Assembly: GCF_001629705.1 (NCBI RefSeq)
Contig: NZ_CP015378.1
Location: forward strand, 806,001-870,000
Direction of reading: 5' to 3'
DNA from: Fictibacillus phosphorivorans
Lineage (GTDB): Bacteria; Bacillota; Bacilli; Bacillales; Fictibacillaceae
DNA: 64,000 nucleotides
Shown: in pieces, positions 33,209 to 42,869 of the stretch
Layout of the letters: every line of letters begins with the position of its first letter
How positions within the stretch are numbered: position 1 is the stretch's first letter
The notes under the pieces: model-generated
Told to the model about the DNA's origin: nothing
The model's input: only the letters and a program-made list of their open reading frames with translations
Databases searched by the model: none
Position numbers and translations under genes: made by a program

Positions 33209-34159
33209 ATGACGATGCATACAGATGGGATTCACCATATCACGGCGATTGTTGGTAATCCCCAAGAGAATGTAGATTTTTATGCTGGTGTTCTCGGCCT
33301 AAGACTTGTTAAGAAAACGGTTAACTTTGATGACCCAGGAACGTACCACATTTATTTTGGAGATGAGGGAGGAAGTCCCGGAACGATCATGACGTTTTTC
33401 CCTTGGCCGGATGCTTATAGAGGAAGAGTAGGTTCTGGCCAAGTTGGAACTACATCTTTTGTAGTCCCGGAAGGTTCCTTACCATTTTGGGAAGACAGGC
33501 TTGTAAAATTCTCTGTAGAGTATAAAAAGACGGTTCGTTTTCAAGAAGAATATTTAGAATTTCTCGATCCTCATGGATTGCGACTAGAAATTGTTGCAAG
33601 ACAAAGAGGGAAGAACAGTGAATGGTCATTTGGCGATGTAACTGCACAACACGCCATTAAAGGGTTTGGTGGAGCCATACTCCTTTCTGCTGCTCCACAT
33701 GAGACTGAACGAGTTCTTACAGAAGTGATGGGTTTAGAAAAAGTGGGGCAAGAAGGAGATTACATCCGGTTTCACGCTAAAAGTGACATTGGTAACGTAA
33801 TTGATATCAAATTATCTCCAGAAGCAAGGGGAGTAAGCGGAGTAGGAACCGTTCACCACATTGCTTGGCGAGCTTCTTCCTATGAAGAACATGAACAATG
33901 GCAGCAACATGTAAAACAAAAGAAGTTTCAAGTAACAGAAATCATTGACCGACAATATTTTAACGCAATATATTTCCGTGAAGCAGGCGGCATACTCTTT
34001 GAAATTGCAACAGACCCACCAGGATTCACTCGGGATGAGCCAGAAGACGAGCTAGGAAAGAAATTATTGCTTCCACCGTGGCTAGAGGCTCATCGAGAAC
34101 AAATTGAGAGTCATCTACAACCTGCTGAAGCAAGAATTTTAAAGGAGGATATCCAATGA
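33209..34159 (+). CDS. Ring-cleaving dioxygenase, VOC family (MhqO/MhqA-like)
   Basis: A 316-residue protein with two VOC modules: GIHHITAIVGNPQENVDFYAGVLGLRLVKKTVNFDDPGTYHIYFGDEGG at the N-terminus and GTVHHIAWRASSYEEHEQW after residue 210, with FEIATDPPGF. Metal-ligand histidines (HHIT, HHIAW) and a late Glu are in place. Related B. subtilis MhqA/E/O proteins are glyoxalase/dioxygenase-like enzymes for thiol-reactive quinones. ATG 33209 has AAAGGATG upstream; TTG 33203 is an alternative. Overlaps the next gene by 4 bases. Confidence 0.88.
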   Translation: MTMHTDGIHHITAIVGNPQENVDFYAGVLGLRLVKKTVNFDDPGTYHIYFGDEGGSPGTIMTFFPWPDAYRGRVGSGQVGTTSFVVPEGSLPFWEDRLVKFSVEYKKTVRFQEEYLEFLDPHGLRLEIVARQRGKNSEWSFGDVTAQHAIKGFGGAILLSAAPHETERVLTEVMGLEKVGQEGDYIRFHAKSDIGNVIDIKLSPEARGVSGVGTVHHIAWRASSYEEHEQWQQHVKQKKFQVTEIIDRQYFNAIYFREAGGILFEIATDPPGFTRDEPEDELGKKLLLPPWLEAHREQIESHLQPAEARILKEDIQ

Positions 34160-34764
34160 TTCATCTATTTAAAGAAGGAACAGACTTAAACAAGCCGGTA
34201 CTTTTGTTATTACATGGTACAGGAGGAAATGAGAAAGACTTACTTTCACTAGCCGAAATGATCTCACCAGAATCATCCGTATTGAGTGTCAGAGGAAACG
34301 TTTCTGAAAACGGTATGCCGAGATTTTTCCGTCGTTTAGCTGAAGGTGTATTTGACGAAGAAGATTTAATCTACCGTACAAAAGAGCTTCATGAGTTTAT
34401 TGATGAAGCAGCAAATAAATATTCGTTTAATCGCGACCAAGTAGTAGCTGTCGGATATTCGAACGGTGCTAACATTGCAGGTAGTTTAATCTTTCACTAT
34501 GAAAAAGCATTAAAAGGTGCCATCCTTCATCATCCGATGGTACCTAGACGCGGAATTGAGCTTCCAAAGCTAGATGGGCTTCCTGTATTTATCGGTGCAG
34601 GAAATAATGATCCGATCTGCCCGCCTCAAGAAACGGAAGAATTAGAACAACTTTTGAACAATGCTGGGGCAAACGTGCACCTGAAATGGGATAACATGGG
34701 GCATCAGTTATCAAGAGCTGAAGTAGAAGAAGCAGCCGAGTGGTTTAACAAAAACTTGCTATAA
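34156..34764 (+). CDS. mhqD: Phospholipase/carboxylesterase (MhqD-like)
   Basis: A 202-residue alpha/beta hydrolase. Oxyanion segment LLLHGTGGNEKDLL, nucleophile elbow GYSNGAN (Ser near residue 99), Asp in GAGNNDPICP and His in MGHQL complete the triad. MhqD of B. subtilis is a carboxylesterase in the hydroquinone-resistance regulon. It is coupled to the dioxygenase by an ATGA overlap. Confidence 0.9.
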   Translation: MIHLFKEGTDLNKPVLLLLHGTGGNEKDLLSLAEMISPESSVLSVRGNVSENGMPRFFRRLAEGVFDEEDLIYRTKELHEFIDEAANKYSFNRDQVVAVGYSNGANIAGSLIFHYEKALKGAILHHPMVPRRGIELPKLDGLPVFIGAGNNDPICPPQETEELEQLLNNAGANVHLKWDNMGHQLSRAEVEEAAEWFNKNLL

Positions 34765-34912
34765 GACAATTTTGTTAAAAGAATGTCAAAACATCAGTCG
34801 ATTAGATGATGAAAAGTGCTAATTGTTACAATTGTGACATTTAAAAAATATATGGAATTCGATATGTTCATGCACAGCGTATAAATAAAAAGAGAAAAGC
34901 GGGTGAAGATTC

Positions 34913-35524
34913 ATGAAGTCTATCGATCCTCAAGATTTATCTGTAAAAGAAAACTATAAGTTTCTTACTGGTAGCATTATTCCCAGACCGATTGCATTCG
35001 TTACAACACTTTCATCAGAAGGCGTGCTCAACGCTGCACCGTTCAGCTATTTTAATGCGCTAACTTCCAATCCTCCTCTCATCGCTATCTCCATTGGGAG
35101 GAAAGATGGTATACAAAAGGATACATCGCGGAATGCAGAAGAGCTAGGTGAGTTCGTCGTTCACATTCCAGACGAAACGTATATAGAAGCTGTAAATCAA
35201 ACCGCTGCGAATTTGGAGTCAGATCAAAGTGAAGTTGAACTTGCAAACTTAACGAAGGCTGAATCAGTAAAAGTGGGAGTGCCTGGCATTGCCGAATCAA
35301 AAATTCGAATGGAATGTGTAGTCGAACAGATCATTCCACTTGGTGGTTCACCTGAAAAGCCAGCTACTGACCTCTTAATCGGAAGAGTGGTTCATTATCA
35401 TATCTCAGATGAGCTCTATCAGAATGGAAGAATAGATGCTGAAAAGCTAAAGCCAGTTGGCAGATTGGCAGGGTCGAATTACGTAAAGCTAGGAGAGACA
35501 TTTTCGCTAGAAAGACCAGAATAA
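34913..35524 (+). CDS. Flavin reductase-like FMN-binding protein
   Basis: A 203-residue split-barrel flavoprotein of the flavin reductase/DIM6 family: FLTGSIIPRPIAFVTTLSSEGVLNAAPFSYFNALTSNPPLIAISIG is the FMN-binding core, and LIGRVVHYHI with PVGRLAGSNYVKLG ends the domain. It may supply reduced FMN or act on small aromatics. It sits 148 bp after mhqD with its own ribosome site, so shared regulation with the quinone operon is plausible but not shown. Confidence 0.88.
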   Translation: MKSIDPQDLSVKENYKFLTGSIIPRPIAFVTTLSSEGVLNAAPFSYFNALTSNPPLIAISIGRKDGIQKDTSRNAEELGEFVVHIPDETYIEAVNQTAANLESDQSEVELANLTKAESVKVGVPGIAESKIRMECVVEQIIPLGGSPEKPATDLLIGRVVHYHISDELYQNGRIDAEKLKPVGRLAGSNYVKLGETFSLERPE

Positions 35525-35534
35525 TAATCATTCT

Positions 35535-35563
35535 ACCTTCCTCATTAAGAGGGAGGTTTTTTT
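35535..35563 (+). terminator. Terminator after the flavin reductase-like gene
   Basis: ACCTTCCTC / GAGGGAGGT stem followed by seven T. Confidence 0.85.
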
Positions 35564-36102
35564 GAGCATTCAAGTTTTTAAATAAAAAATACTCTGTCAA
35601 AAAACGACAGGATCAGATTGCGAAATGCAGATCGTGTTACAAACTTTTGAACTTCAAGTATTTCATAACCCCCTTACTAGGAAGATATACCGTTTTTTCC
35701 GACACAAGACCTGCATCTGTAGAGGGAGAAACGCCTCATGGATGAACATGTGAACCTTCTGAACTCCGTACGTTTGCAAAAAAACAAAGAAAATATTGGA
35801 ATTAATCTAGTTTCATTTTAATAGAGCTAAAGGGACTGTGTCCTCATTTTTCTCTTGCATGATTTTATATTACAAAAATAAGTAGATATGTACCGTGCCA
35901 TAAGTTTTGTATTCTAGTAAAAATATGAAAATAGAGAAAAATGACAAATCAATAGTCACGAAATAAAAGGTAATCAGTCATACAAAGGATTTATTTTCCA
36001 ATTAGTAGTACTTTCTACGACAAAATATTACATAATCTTACAGTGTCTTTCCGTTAACCTTTATATAACAACAAAGAATTACTATATTTTCATAAAAATT
36101 AT

Positions 36103-36110
36103 AGGAGGTG
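36103..36110 (+). promoter_or_regulatory. Non-initiating Shine-Dalgarno in the protease leader
   Basis: AGGAGGTG lies about 60 bases upstream of the true ribosome site (CAGGGAGGG) and is followed only by a TTG-CTA-GGT-TAG mini-frame. Such sites can bind ribosomes and stabilise long mRNAs, as in the STAB-SD of Bacillus thuringiensis cry3A. Function here is inferred. Confidence 0.35.
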
Positions 36111-36172
36111 TGACACAATTCTTGCTAGGTTAGGTCAACCAAAATCAAATTAACCAGGGAGGGAAAAGTTAC

Positions 36173-39100
36173 ATGAGTAAAAAACGAAGAAAAGTACGTT
36201 GGCTTTCCGTATTTTTAGCTTTTTTAATGATTGTTCCAATGATGTTCCCATCTCAATCGAATGCTGCAACTACTAAAGGTAAGGCTTCTACTTCAGCGAA
36301 AGAGGCAGCATTAGAAGGAAAGACGAATAAGGTTGCAAAGAAACTGAACGAGCAATTCAGCAAGAAGGATAAAGTTACATTCCTCATTAAGTTCAAAGAA
36401 CAAGTAGATACGGCTGCCGTAGCGAAAAAAGCTATGAAAGATGCTAAATCTCAAAAACTCTCTTCTAATCAAACAAAACTTATGAAGCGTTCAACGATCG
36501 TTTCTACCCTTCGCGCAAACGCGCTTGAAACTCAACAGCACACAAAAAAATACCTAGAAAAACAAGAAAAAGCAGGTAAAGCTGAAAAGATCCAATCTTT
36601 TTATGTTGTTAACGGTATGGCCGTTACGGCGACAAAAGAAGTAATGGAAGAGATCGCAGCTTTTCCAGAAGTTGAAAAAGTACTTCCAAACGAAACAAGA
36701 CAGCTTATTCAACCCGTAAGTTCTGTAAAACTTCCAGAAAAGCAACTTCCTAAATCATCACTACAGGTTCAACCGAAAAACGATACTTCTTCTATTGAAT
36801 GGAATATCGAACGTGTAGGAGCTCCTGAGGTTTGGGGAATGGGTATTGATGGGGCAGGTACAGTGGTTGCCAATATCGATACAGGTGTTCAATGGAATCA
36901 CCCCGCATTAAAAGAAAAGTATCGCGGATACAATCCTCAGAATCCAGATGCAGCAGATCATCAATTTAGCTGGTTCGACCCAGTGGGTGGCCAAGCTACA
37001 CCATACGATGATGATGGACACGGTACACATACGATGGGAACAATGGTAGGTGCTGAACCGAATGGAGGCAATCAGATCGGTGTTGCGCCAGGTGCAAAAT
37101 GGATCGCTGTAAAAGCCTTTTCTGCTTCAGGTGGAACGGATGCTGATCTCCTTGAAGCGGGTGAGTGGATCTTAGCTCCAAAAGATGCACAAGGTAACCC
37201 TCATCCTGAAAAAGCGCCAGATGTTGTAAACAACTCATGGGGTGGCGGGTCAGGACTGGATGAATGGTACAGAGAGATGGTACAAGCTTGGCGTTCAGCT
37301 GAGATTTTCCCAGAATTCTCTGCAGGAAACACGACGATCTTTAACCCAGGTGGTCCAGGATCAGTTGCCACTCCTGCAAATTATCCAGAATCCTTTGCAA
37401 CAGGTGCAACGGACATCAATAACACTTTAGCAAGTTTCTCACTTCAAGGACCTTCTCCATATGACGAGACAAAACCTGAAATCTCAGCACCGGGAGTAAA
37501 TATCCGGTCAGCGGTTCCTGGAAGTGCATATGAAGGTGGTTGGAATGGTACTTCAATGGCCGGACCACACGTTTCAGCAGTGGTTGCTTTATTAAAGCAA
37601 GCTGACTCAAGTCTGACTGTTGAAGAGCTTGAAGAGATCTTGTTGAATTCAGCCACTCCTCTTACAGATGCTACTTTCCCTGAATCTCCGAACAATGGAT
37701 ATGGACATGGACTTGTGAACGCATTTACAGCCGTATCTTCAGTAGTAACTGGATTAGGAAGAATTGAGGGAACTGTAACGAAAGAAGGAGAAGACAATGA
37801 AGCTCCTTCCATTACACATGAAGGACCAACTGAATCTTACAAGGAGATGCCGTTAAATCTTGAAGCAGAAGTTTCAGATAACATTAGTGTCACTTCAGTT
37901 GCATTAAGTTATCAGAACGAAGACGGAAGCTGGACAGATGTCGCTGCTGAACGTACAAGTGGAGATTATAAATCAGGTACGTACAGCGCTTCTATTCCAG
38001 GATCAGCATTAACGGGTGATTCCATTGTCTATAAATGGACAGCCATCGATTTTGGAGGAAGTTCCGTTTCAACTGATAACTATACAGTTGCACTGCTACC
38101 TGGAATCTCTTCAGGATACAGTGAGGATTTTGAAGGAAATCCTACAGGATGGACATCTTTTGGAGCAAATAACAGCTGGGAGCATGGTGTACCAACAAGC
38201 GGACCTGGTGCAGCATTCTCAGGTGAAAAGGTATATGCTTCAAGCCTTGCTGGAAACTATGCGAACAGTGCTAACATGACACTTGTTATGCCTCCAGTTG
38301 ACCTTCCTGAAGGGAACACATACCTTCAATTTAAACAGTGGCACGATCTAGAGCGTAACTATGATTACGGTCACGTGTTTGTATCAACAGATATGGAAAA
38401 CTGGACTCAAAAGCTTCGCGTAAACTCTACTTCCGGTGGTTGGATTGACGGAGAAGTAGATTTAAGTGAATATGCAGGTCAACGCATTTACGTTGCGTTC
38501 AATGTAACTTCTGACGGTTCAGTCGTTAAAGCGGGCTGGTACCTAGATGATGTGAAGTTGCATGACCAACCGATTACACCAACGAAAAAAGCAAAACTTG
38601 GCGGAGCACCAGCAGTTGAAAAAGCGCCTATGTCTCAAGCAAAACCAAAAGTGGATCCATCTAAAATCAAGCCGATGAAACCTTCTTCTGAAAAAGAACC
38701 TTCAAAAGATGGTAAGGGTGCTCCACTAGCACTTCCGATGCGTGCAGAAGTTAGTGTTCTTGAAACAGGACGTTCTGTTTACACGAATCCTCAAGATGGT
38801 TCGTATAGCTTAACGCATGCTGCAGGAACATATACTGTACAAGCAGAGGCGTATGGTTTCCGTTCGCAAACACAATCAATCACACTAGAAGCAGACGGAA
38901 CAGCACGTGCGAACTTTACACTTGAAGAAATTCCAAGAGGAACCGTGTCAGGTACGGTTACGAATGAGGTGACAGGAGAACCGATCGCAGGAGCTACTGT
39001 GATGCTCATGGAAGATGCTGCGATTGCACCTGTACAGACGAATGAAGATGGTACGTATGAGATCTCTGCCTATGAAGGCGAATACACGCTTAAAGTTCTT

Positions 39101-40522
39101 GCACCTTCTTATTATGGAGAAGAAGTTTCTGTTACCGTTTCTGGTGGCGAAACAACAGATCAAGACATCGCGTTAAAGCCTTTCATCGGTTATCCGGGTG
39201 AGATTGGGTATGACGATGGTACAGCTGAAAATGCACGTGCATGGAATGCAGCAGGAAACGCTTGGGCAGTTAAGATGTCTTTAGCAGATGGTAATGAAAA
39301 AGCGGCTGTAACTGGAGGCCTATTCCGATTCTGGGATACAGAGTGGCCAGTACCAGGTGGGACAGCGTTCCAAGTAGCTGTATACGATGCAAGTGGACCA
39401 GATGGAACACCAGGTAAAAAGCTCGCTGGACCATTTGATGCTACAGCATTACGTAACGGAGAGTGGACACATGTTGACTTAAGTCAGCACGGCATCATGG
39501 TAGAAGGAGACTTCTATATGGTGTACATCCAAAACTTTGCAAACCCGAACACGCCAGGTCTTGCAACGGATGAAGATGGAGAGTGGTCAGGACGAAGCTT
39601 CCAAAGCTTGAGTGGGGCATGGTCTCAATCTCCAGAAGATGAAGGTAACTATATGATCAGAGCGACTGTAAACTATGAAGTAACGGCACCATCCATTACT
39701 TCTCCAGTCGATGGATCGTATACAAACGACGAAAAAGTAACTGTAACAGGTAACGCTGCTCCAACCACTACAGTGGAAATCTACAGAGACGGAGAAGAAG
39801 TAGCTACTGCTGAAACGACAGACGAAGGTACGTTCTCTGCTGAAGTTATGTTAGAAGAGGGCGCTAATACGTTGACTGCCAAAGCAGTAACAGATAGTGG
39901 TTCAACAGATGAATCAGCTCCGGTAACTGTGACGCTGGATCAAACAAAGCCAAAAGTGAGTATCACATCACCGGCTGATGGTATGAAGACAAACCGTGAA
40001 TCTGTAACCGTAAAAGGTACAGTTGATGAAACCAACCTTGATTGGGTTAAAGTTAACGGACAAAAAGCGCAAGTTGACGAAGATGGCAACTACAGTCACC
40101 GCATGCTTCTAAATGAAGGAGAAAATGTAATCAAAGTGGTTGCGCTTGATAAAGCTGGAAATCGCCACTCGAAGACGGTAACCGTTTATGCGAAGTTCGA
40201 AGCTCCAGTGGTTGAGAACTTGAAACCTGACACAGACAAAGAGCTGAAGAGCGGGGAGTCTGTGAAGATTGAATTTGACAGTGCGCCAGGATTGGATGCA
40301 GTATTCGTTATCCATATGCCGCTGACAAATGCTGGTGGATTAGCAAATGCTACAGAGCTTCCGATGCGTGAAACGTCTGAAGGTCATTACGAGGGCTACT
40401 ACACGGCAACTACAAATGTTAAGGCACCAGGTGCTGTTGTTGAAGTGATCGCTTCAGATGATTATGGCAACAAAACGAGCGAAAGAGCATCAGGCAAACT
40501 TTACATCAACGCAAAAAAATAA
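36173..40522 (+). CDS. bpr: Secreted multidomain subtilase (bacillopeptidase F-like)
   Basis: A 1449-residue exported serine protease. Signal peptide about 1-32 (VFLAFLMIVPMMFPSQSNAA), a propeptide inhibitor domain about 50-185, then the S8 catalytic domain with Asp236 (IDTGV), His283 (GHGTH), oxyanion Asn in NNSWGGG and Ser461 (GTSMAGPH). Downstream are an Ig-like module, a beta-jelly-roll module (about 645-795), two carboxypeptidase-regulatory-like repeats, another jelly-roll-like region and about three C-terminal Ig-like domains. No LPXTG or S-layer motif, so release or non-covalent wall binding is expected. The layout matches B. subtilis Bpr. Strong CAGGGAGGG site. Confidence 0.93.
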   Translation: MSKKRRKVRWLSVFLAFLMIVPMMFPSQSNAATTKGKASTSAKEAALEGKTNKVAKKLNEQFSKKDKVTFLIKFKEQVDTAAVAKKAMKDAKSQKLSSNQTKLMKRSTIVSTLRANALETQQHTKKYLEKQEKAGKAEKIQSFYVVNGMAVTATKEVMEEIAAFPEVEKVLPNETRQLIQPVSSVKLPEKQLPKSSLQVQPKNDTSSIEWNIERVGAPEVWGMGIDGAGTVVANIDTGVQWNHPALKEKYRGYNPQNPDAADHQFSWFDPVGGQATPYDDDGHGTHTMGTMVGAEPNGGNQIGVAPGAKWIAVKAFSASGGTDADLLEAGEWILAPKDAQGNPHPEKAPDVVNNSWGGGSGLDEWYREMVQAWRSAEIFPEFSAGNTTIFNPGGPGSVATPANYPESFATGATDINNTLASFSLQGPSPYDETKPEISAPGVNIRSAVPGSAYEGGWNGTSMAGPHVSAVVALLKQADSSLTVEELEEILLNSATPLTDATFPESPNNGYGHGLVNAFTAVSSVVTGLGRIEGTVTKEGEDNEAPSITHEGPTESYKEMPLNLEAEVSDNISVTSVALSYQNEDGSWTDVAAERTSGDYKSGTYSASIPGSALTGDSIVYKWTAIDFGGSSVSTDNYTVALLPGISSGYSEDFEGNPTGWTSFGANNSWEHGVPTSGPGAAFSGEKVYASSLAGNYANSANMTLVMPPVDLPEGNTYLQFKQWHDLERNYDYGHVFVSTDMENWTQKLRVNSTSGGWIDGEVDLSEYAGQRIYVAFNVTSDGSVVKAGWYLDDVKLHDQPITPTKKAKLGGAPAVEKAPMSQAKPKVDPSKIKPMKPSSEKEPSKDGKGAPLALPMRAEVSVLETGRSVYTNPQDGSYSLTHAAGTYTVQAEAYGFRSQTQSITLEADGTARANFTLEEIPRGTVSGTVTNEVTGEPIAGATVMLMEDAAIAPVQTNEDGTYEISAYEGEYTLKVLAPSYYGEEVSVTVSGGETTDQDIALKPFIGYPGEIGYDDGTAENARAWNAAGNAWAVKMSLADGNEKAAVTGGLFRFWDTEWPVPGGTAFQVAVYDASGPDGTPGKKLAGPFDATALRNGEWTHVDLSQHGIMVEGDFYMVYIQNFANPNTPGLATDEDGEWSGRSFQSLSGAWSQSPEDEGNYMIRATVNYEVTAPSITSPVDGSYTNDEKVTVTGNAAPTTTVEIYRDGEEVATAETTDEGTFSAEVMLEEGANTLTAKAVTDSGSTDESAPVTVTLDQTKPKVSITSPADGMKTNRESVTVKGTVDETNLDWVKVNGQKAQVDEDGNYSHRMLLNEGENVIKVVALDKAGNRHSKTVTVYAKFEAPVVENLKPDTDKELKSGESVKIEFDSAPGLDAVFVIHMPLTNAGGLANATELPMRETSEGHYEGYYTATTNVKAPGAVVEVIASDDYGNKTSERASGKLYINAKK

Positions 40523-40540
40523 AAAATTACAGTTTATTTT

Positions 40541-40572
40541 CCGGCCTTCTCCCTTGTGAGTGGCCGGTTTTT
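40541..40572 (+). terminator. Terminator after the subtilase
   Basis: CCGGCC / GGCCGG stem with a 15-base loop and T5. Confidence 0.85.
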
Positions 40573-40689
40573 ACGTGGTTTTAGTACCAAGTCATATAAT
40601 AAGTTCATAATTCGACAAATATAGGTGGGTGCTAAATCAAAAATATGTGATAAGATAGGGAAGATGTGAAGTTAAAGGAGACTGATTTA

Positions 40690-41712
40690 ATGAGCGAACA
40701 TTCGAAGTACGACATTCGTGAATGGAAGAAAAAATTAGCACCATTTGAGCGCCCGCGTATATCAGCAAGTGTATGGCAGTTAGTTAATTCAGTAGGACCA
40801 TTCTTAATCTTATGGGTATTGGCTTATTTGAGTTTAAATATATCATTTTGGTTGACACTGGTCTGTGCAGTGCCGGCAGCCGGCTTTTTAGTTCGAACAT
40901 TTATCATTTTTCATGATTGCACACATTATTCATTTTTCAAAAGCAGAAAAGCGAATCAGATCGTTGGAATTTTTACTGGTCTGTTTACATTTTGTTCGTA
41001 TGAACAGTGGAAAAACAGCCATGCAACACACCATGCAACGAACGGAAACCTTGAGAAACGTGGGGTTGGTGATGTATGGACAATGACGCTTCAAGAGTAC
41101 GCAGAAGCTTCTTGGTTTAAACGATTACAATACAGAACATACCGAAACCCGATCGTGCTCTTTTTGATCGGACCACTATACATTTTCTTGATCGATTATC
41201 GATTTAATGCAAAGAATGCTTCAAAGAAAGAAAAAATACATGTTTGGTTGACGAACATCGCATTAGTAACAATTGTATTAGCAGTTGGATTTGCGATTGG
41301 CTGGAAAGCTTTCTTATTAGTTGAACTTCCGATCTTCTACATTGCAACTTTTTCTGGAGTTTGGTTGTTTTATGTTCAGCATCAATTTGAAGATGGGTAT
41401 TTTGAGCATAACGAAAAATGGAACTATGTTGAAGCCGCTCTTAAAGGAAGTTCATTTTATAAACTGCCAAAAGTATTACAGTGGTTTACAGGGAACATCG
41501 GTTTCCACCATGTGCATCACTTAAACTCTCGAGTGCCGAACTATCACTTAGAAAAAGCACATAAAAGTGATCCGAGACTTCAAGATGTACCAACGCTTAC
41601 TCTACTAACTAGCTTAAAATCATTAACGTTTAAGCTTTGGTGTGAGCAGTCTAAGAAGTTTATCGGAAATCGTGATATTCGTAATTTTATCCGAAAAAAT
41701 AGAGCTGCATAA
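40690..41712 (+). CDS. des: Membrane fatty acid desaturase (Des-like)
   Basis: A 340-residue acyl-lipid desaturase. Four to six membrane helices and three histidine boxes: HDCTH near residue 75, HATHH near 111, HVHHL near 273, which bind the di-iron centre. Similar B. subtilis Des introduces a delta-5 double bond in existing phospholipids on cold shock, controlled by DesK/DesR. Those genes are not adjacent here, so the regulator is unknown. The ATG at 40690 with AAAGGAG is chosen over a longer GTG frame. Confidence 0.95.
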   Translation: MSEHSKYDIREWKKKLAPFERPRISASVWQLVNSVGPFLILWVLAYLSLNISFWLTLVCAVPAAGFLVRTFIIFHDCTHYSFFKSRKANQIVGIFTGLFTFCSYEQWKNSHATHHATNGNLEKRGVGDVWTMTLQEYAEASWFKRLQYRTYRNPIVLFLIGPLYIFLIDYRFNAKNASKKEKIHVWLTNIALVTIVLAVGFAIGWKAFLLVELPIFYIATFSGVWLFYVQHQFEDGYFEHNEKWNYVEAALKGSSFYKLPKVLQWFTGNIGFHHVHHLNSRVPNYHLEKAHKSDPRLQDVPTLTLLTSLKSLTFKLWCEQSKKFIGNRDIRNFIRKNRAA

Positions 41713-41723
41713 ATACACGAAGA

Positions 41724-41772
41724 AGTCATTCTCACTACGTTTAACTAAAACGTGCGGGGAGTGGCTTTTTTA
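41724..41772 (+). terminator. Terminator after des
   Basis: Long imperfect hairpin AGTCATTCTC...ACGTTT aact AAAACGT...GGGGAGTGGCT with G-T pairs, followed by T6. Confidence 0.75.
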
Positions 41773-41844
41773 TTAGGCACCTTTTGTGTACTTACTTTCA
41801 TAATATACATACATGATGACTCCACAGGAAAGAGGAGATATGGA

Positions 41845-42327
41845 ATGAAGTTGAATGTTCAATATATTCATCTATCTAAAATCAAGCCGGATTATTCGAT
41901 AAAATTAACGAATCATGTAAAGATGCTTAAAAATCGAATGTGGGACTCTATGCATATGCTCGTGGTAAAAAAAGATAAGAAGAATGAATTTAGTATTATA
42001 AGCGGAAATGACCGTTATGAATATTTAAAAAAGCACACAAAAACGAATTACGCGCTATGTATGATTGATGAACATCCTACGAAAACAGGCATCAAGAACT
42101 GGTTGCAGCGCATGAAAGGAATTAAAAAGAAAGAGCAAGAAAAAAATGAGAGCAAGGTGAGTCAAACCGCTCTGTCAATCATTAAGTGTTTCGTGAAAGA
42201 GGAACCACGTTATCATGACCTGTCACTTAGCAAACGGTTAAAAGTGCTCTTACTTGCTGTTCGATATAAAAAAACGGTAATAGGTTCTATGAAGTCAAAA
42301 GTAGATGACTTAATAAATAACAATTAA
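41845..42327 (+). CDS. ParB/Srx-like nucleoside-binding domain protein
   Basis: A 160-residue basic protein. Residues about 1-70 follow the ParB N-terminal plan: YIHLSKIKPDY, a helix, MLVVKKDKKNEFSIISGNDRYEYLKKH, where GNDRYEYL replaces the GERRYRA box. The C-terminal half is Lys-rich and has no ParB-type helix-turn-helix I can recognise. ParB-like domains bind CTP or act in small regulators. Start ATG 41845 with AGAGGAG. Function not assigned. Confidence 0.65.
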   Translation: MKLNVQYIHLSKIKPDYSIKLTNHVKMLKNRMWDSMHMLVVKKDKKNEFSIISGNDRYEYLKKHTKTNYALCMIDEHPTKTGIKNWLQRMKGIKKKEQEKNESKVSQTALSIIKCFVKEEPRYHDLSLSKRLKVLLLAVRYKKTVIGSMKSKVDDLINNN

Positions 42328-42336
42328 TACAAAAAA

Positions 42337-42370
42337 CAAGCACCTCATTGAAGTCTGAGGTGCTTGTATT
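42337..42370 (-). terminator. Terminator of the XRE gene
   Basis: CAAGCACCTCA / TGAGGTGCTTG stem; on the reverse strand it is followed by TTTTTTG. The same hairpin may help end the forward ParB-like gene. Confidence 0.8.
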
Positions 42371-42596
42371 AGTTCATATCCCATAAATCACTAAGTTTAG
42401 TAGTAGGATCAACCTTTTTTACAGCATATAATATCTTGCGTATACTAATCATTCTTGGGTTTTTATTTGGATTATAGGTGAGCTCCTCGATCGTTTGTCT
42501 TTCGATACCGGAAGTTCGGGTTAACCATTCAGTATCTTTATTATGCTGTTCGAGCCACATACCTAATTTGCTGCGTTTCTGCTCCACTCTGTACAT
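42369..42596 (-). CDS. Small XRE-type regulator
   Basis: A 75-residue single-domain helix-turn-helix protein: RSKLGMWLEQHNKDTEWLTRTSGIERQTIEELTYNPNKNPRMISIRKILYAVKKVDPTTKLSDLW covers the five helices of the XRE/Cro fold with nothing extra. ATG 42596 follows GGGGG at long spacing; the TTG at 42614 is an alternative start. Target genes unknown; it converges with the ParB-like gene. Confidence 0.75.
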   Translation of the reverse strand: MYRVEQKRSKLGMWLEQHNKDTEWLTRTSGIERQTIEELTYNPNKNPRMISIRKILYAVKKVDPTTKLSDLWDMN

Positions 42597-42869
42597 ATTT
42601 GATGATACCCCCAAACATTTTATTCACACATTTTATCTCTATAACTAAGGGGTACCCGAATACAAAGACAATTAAACCTAAAAACTTACACGATAATGAG
42701 TCTTTATTACTAAAAAACCTCTTAAGACTACAGAATACGTCAAAAACTATCTTTTTCCGTAAAGCGTTTATAGGTAAAAGAACCTATTGTGATGCTGAGT
42801 CTATTTTTCTGAAAATTATTTTATTTTTTTTGAAGAATACTTTATAGTGAAAACAAGGTGGTGTTTACT

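Larger units (their letters stand above)
35525..36172. other. Intergenic region upstream of the large protease, 648 bp
   Basis: Contains the terminator at 35535-35563, then very AT-rich sequence without a supported gene. A 27-codon frame at 35739-35819 with GAGGGAG upstream is noted but not called. Near the end, AGGAGGTG at 36103-36110 is not followed by a usable start codon. The promoter of the protease must lie here; I could not choose one. Confidence 0.6.

Noticed and set aside
35739..35819. 27-codon forward frame with GAGGGAG upstream in the protease leader region
   Set aside because: No recognisable composition or motif; could be a remnant. Not enough to call a gene.
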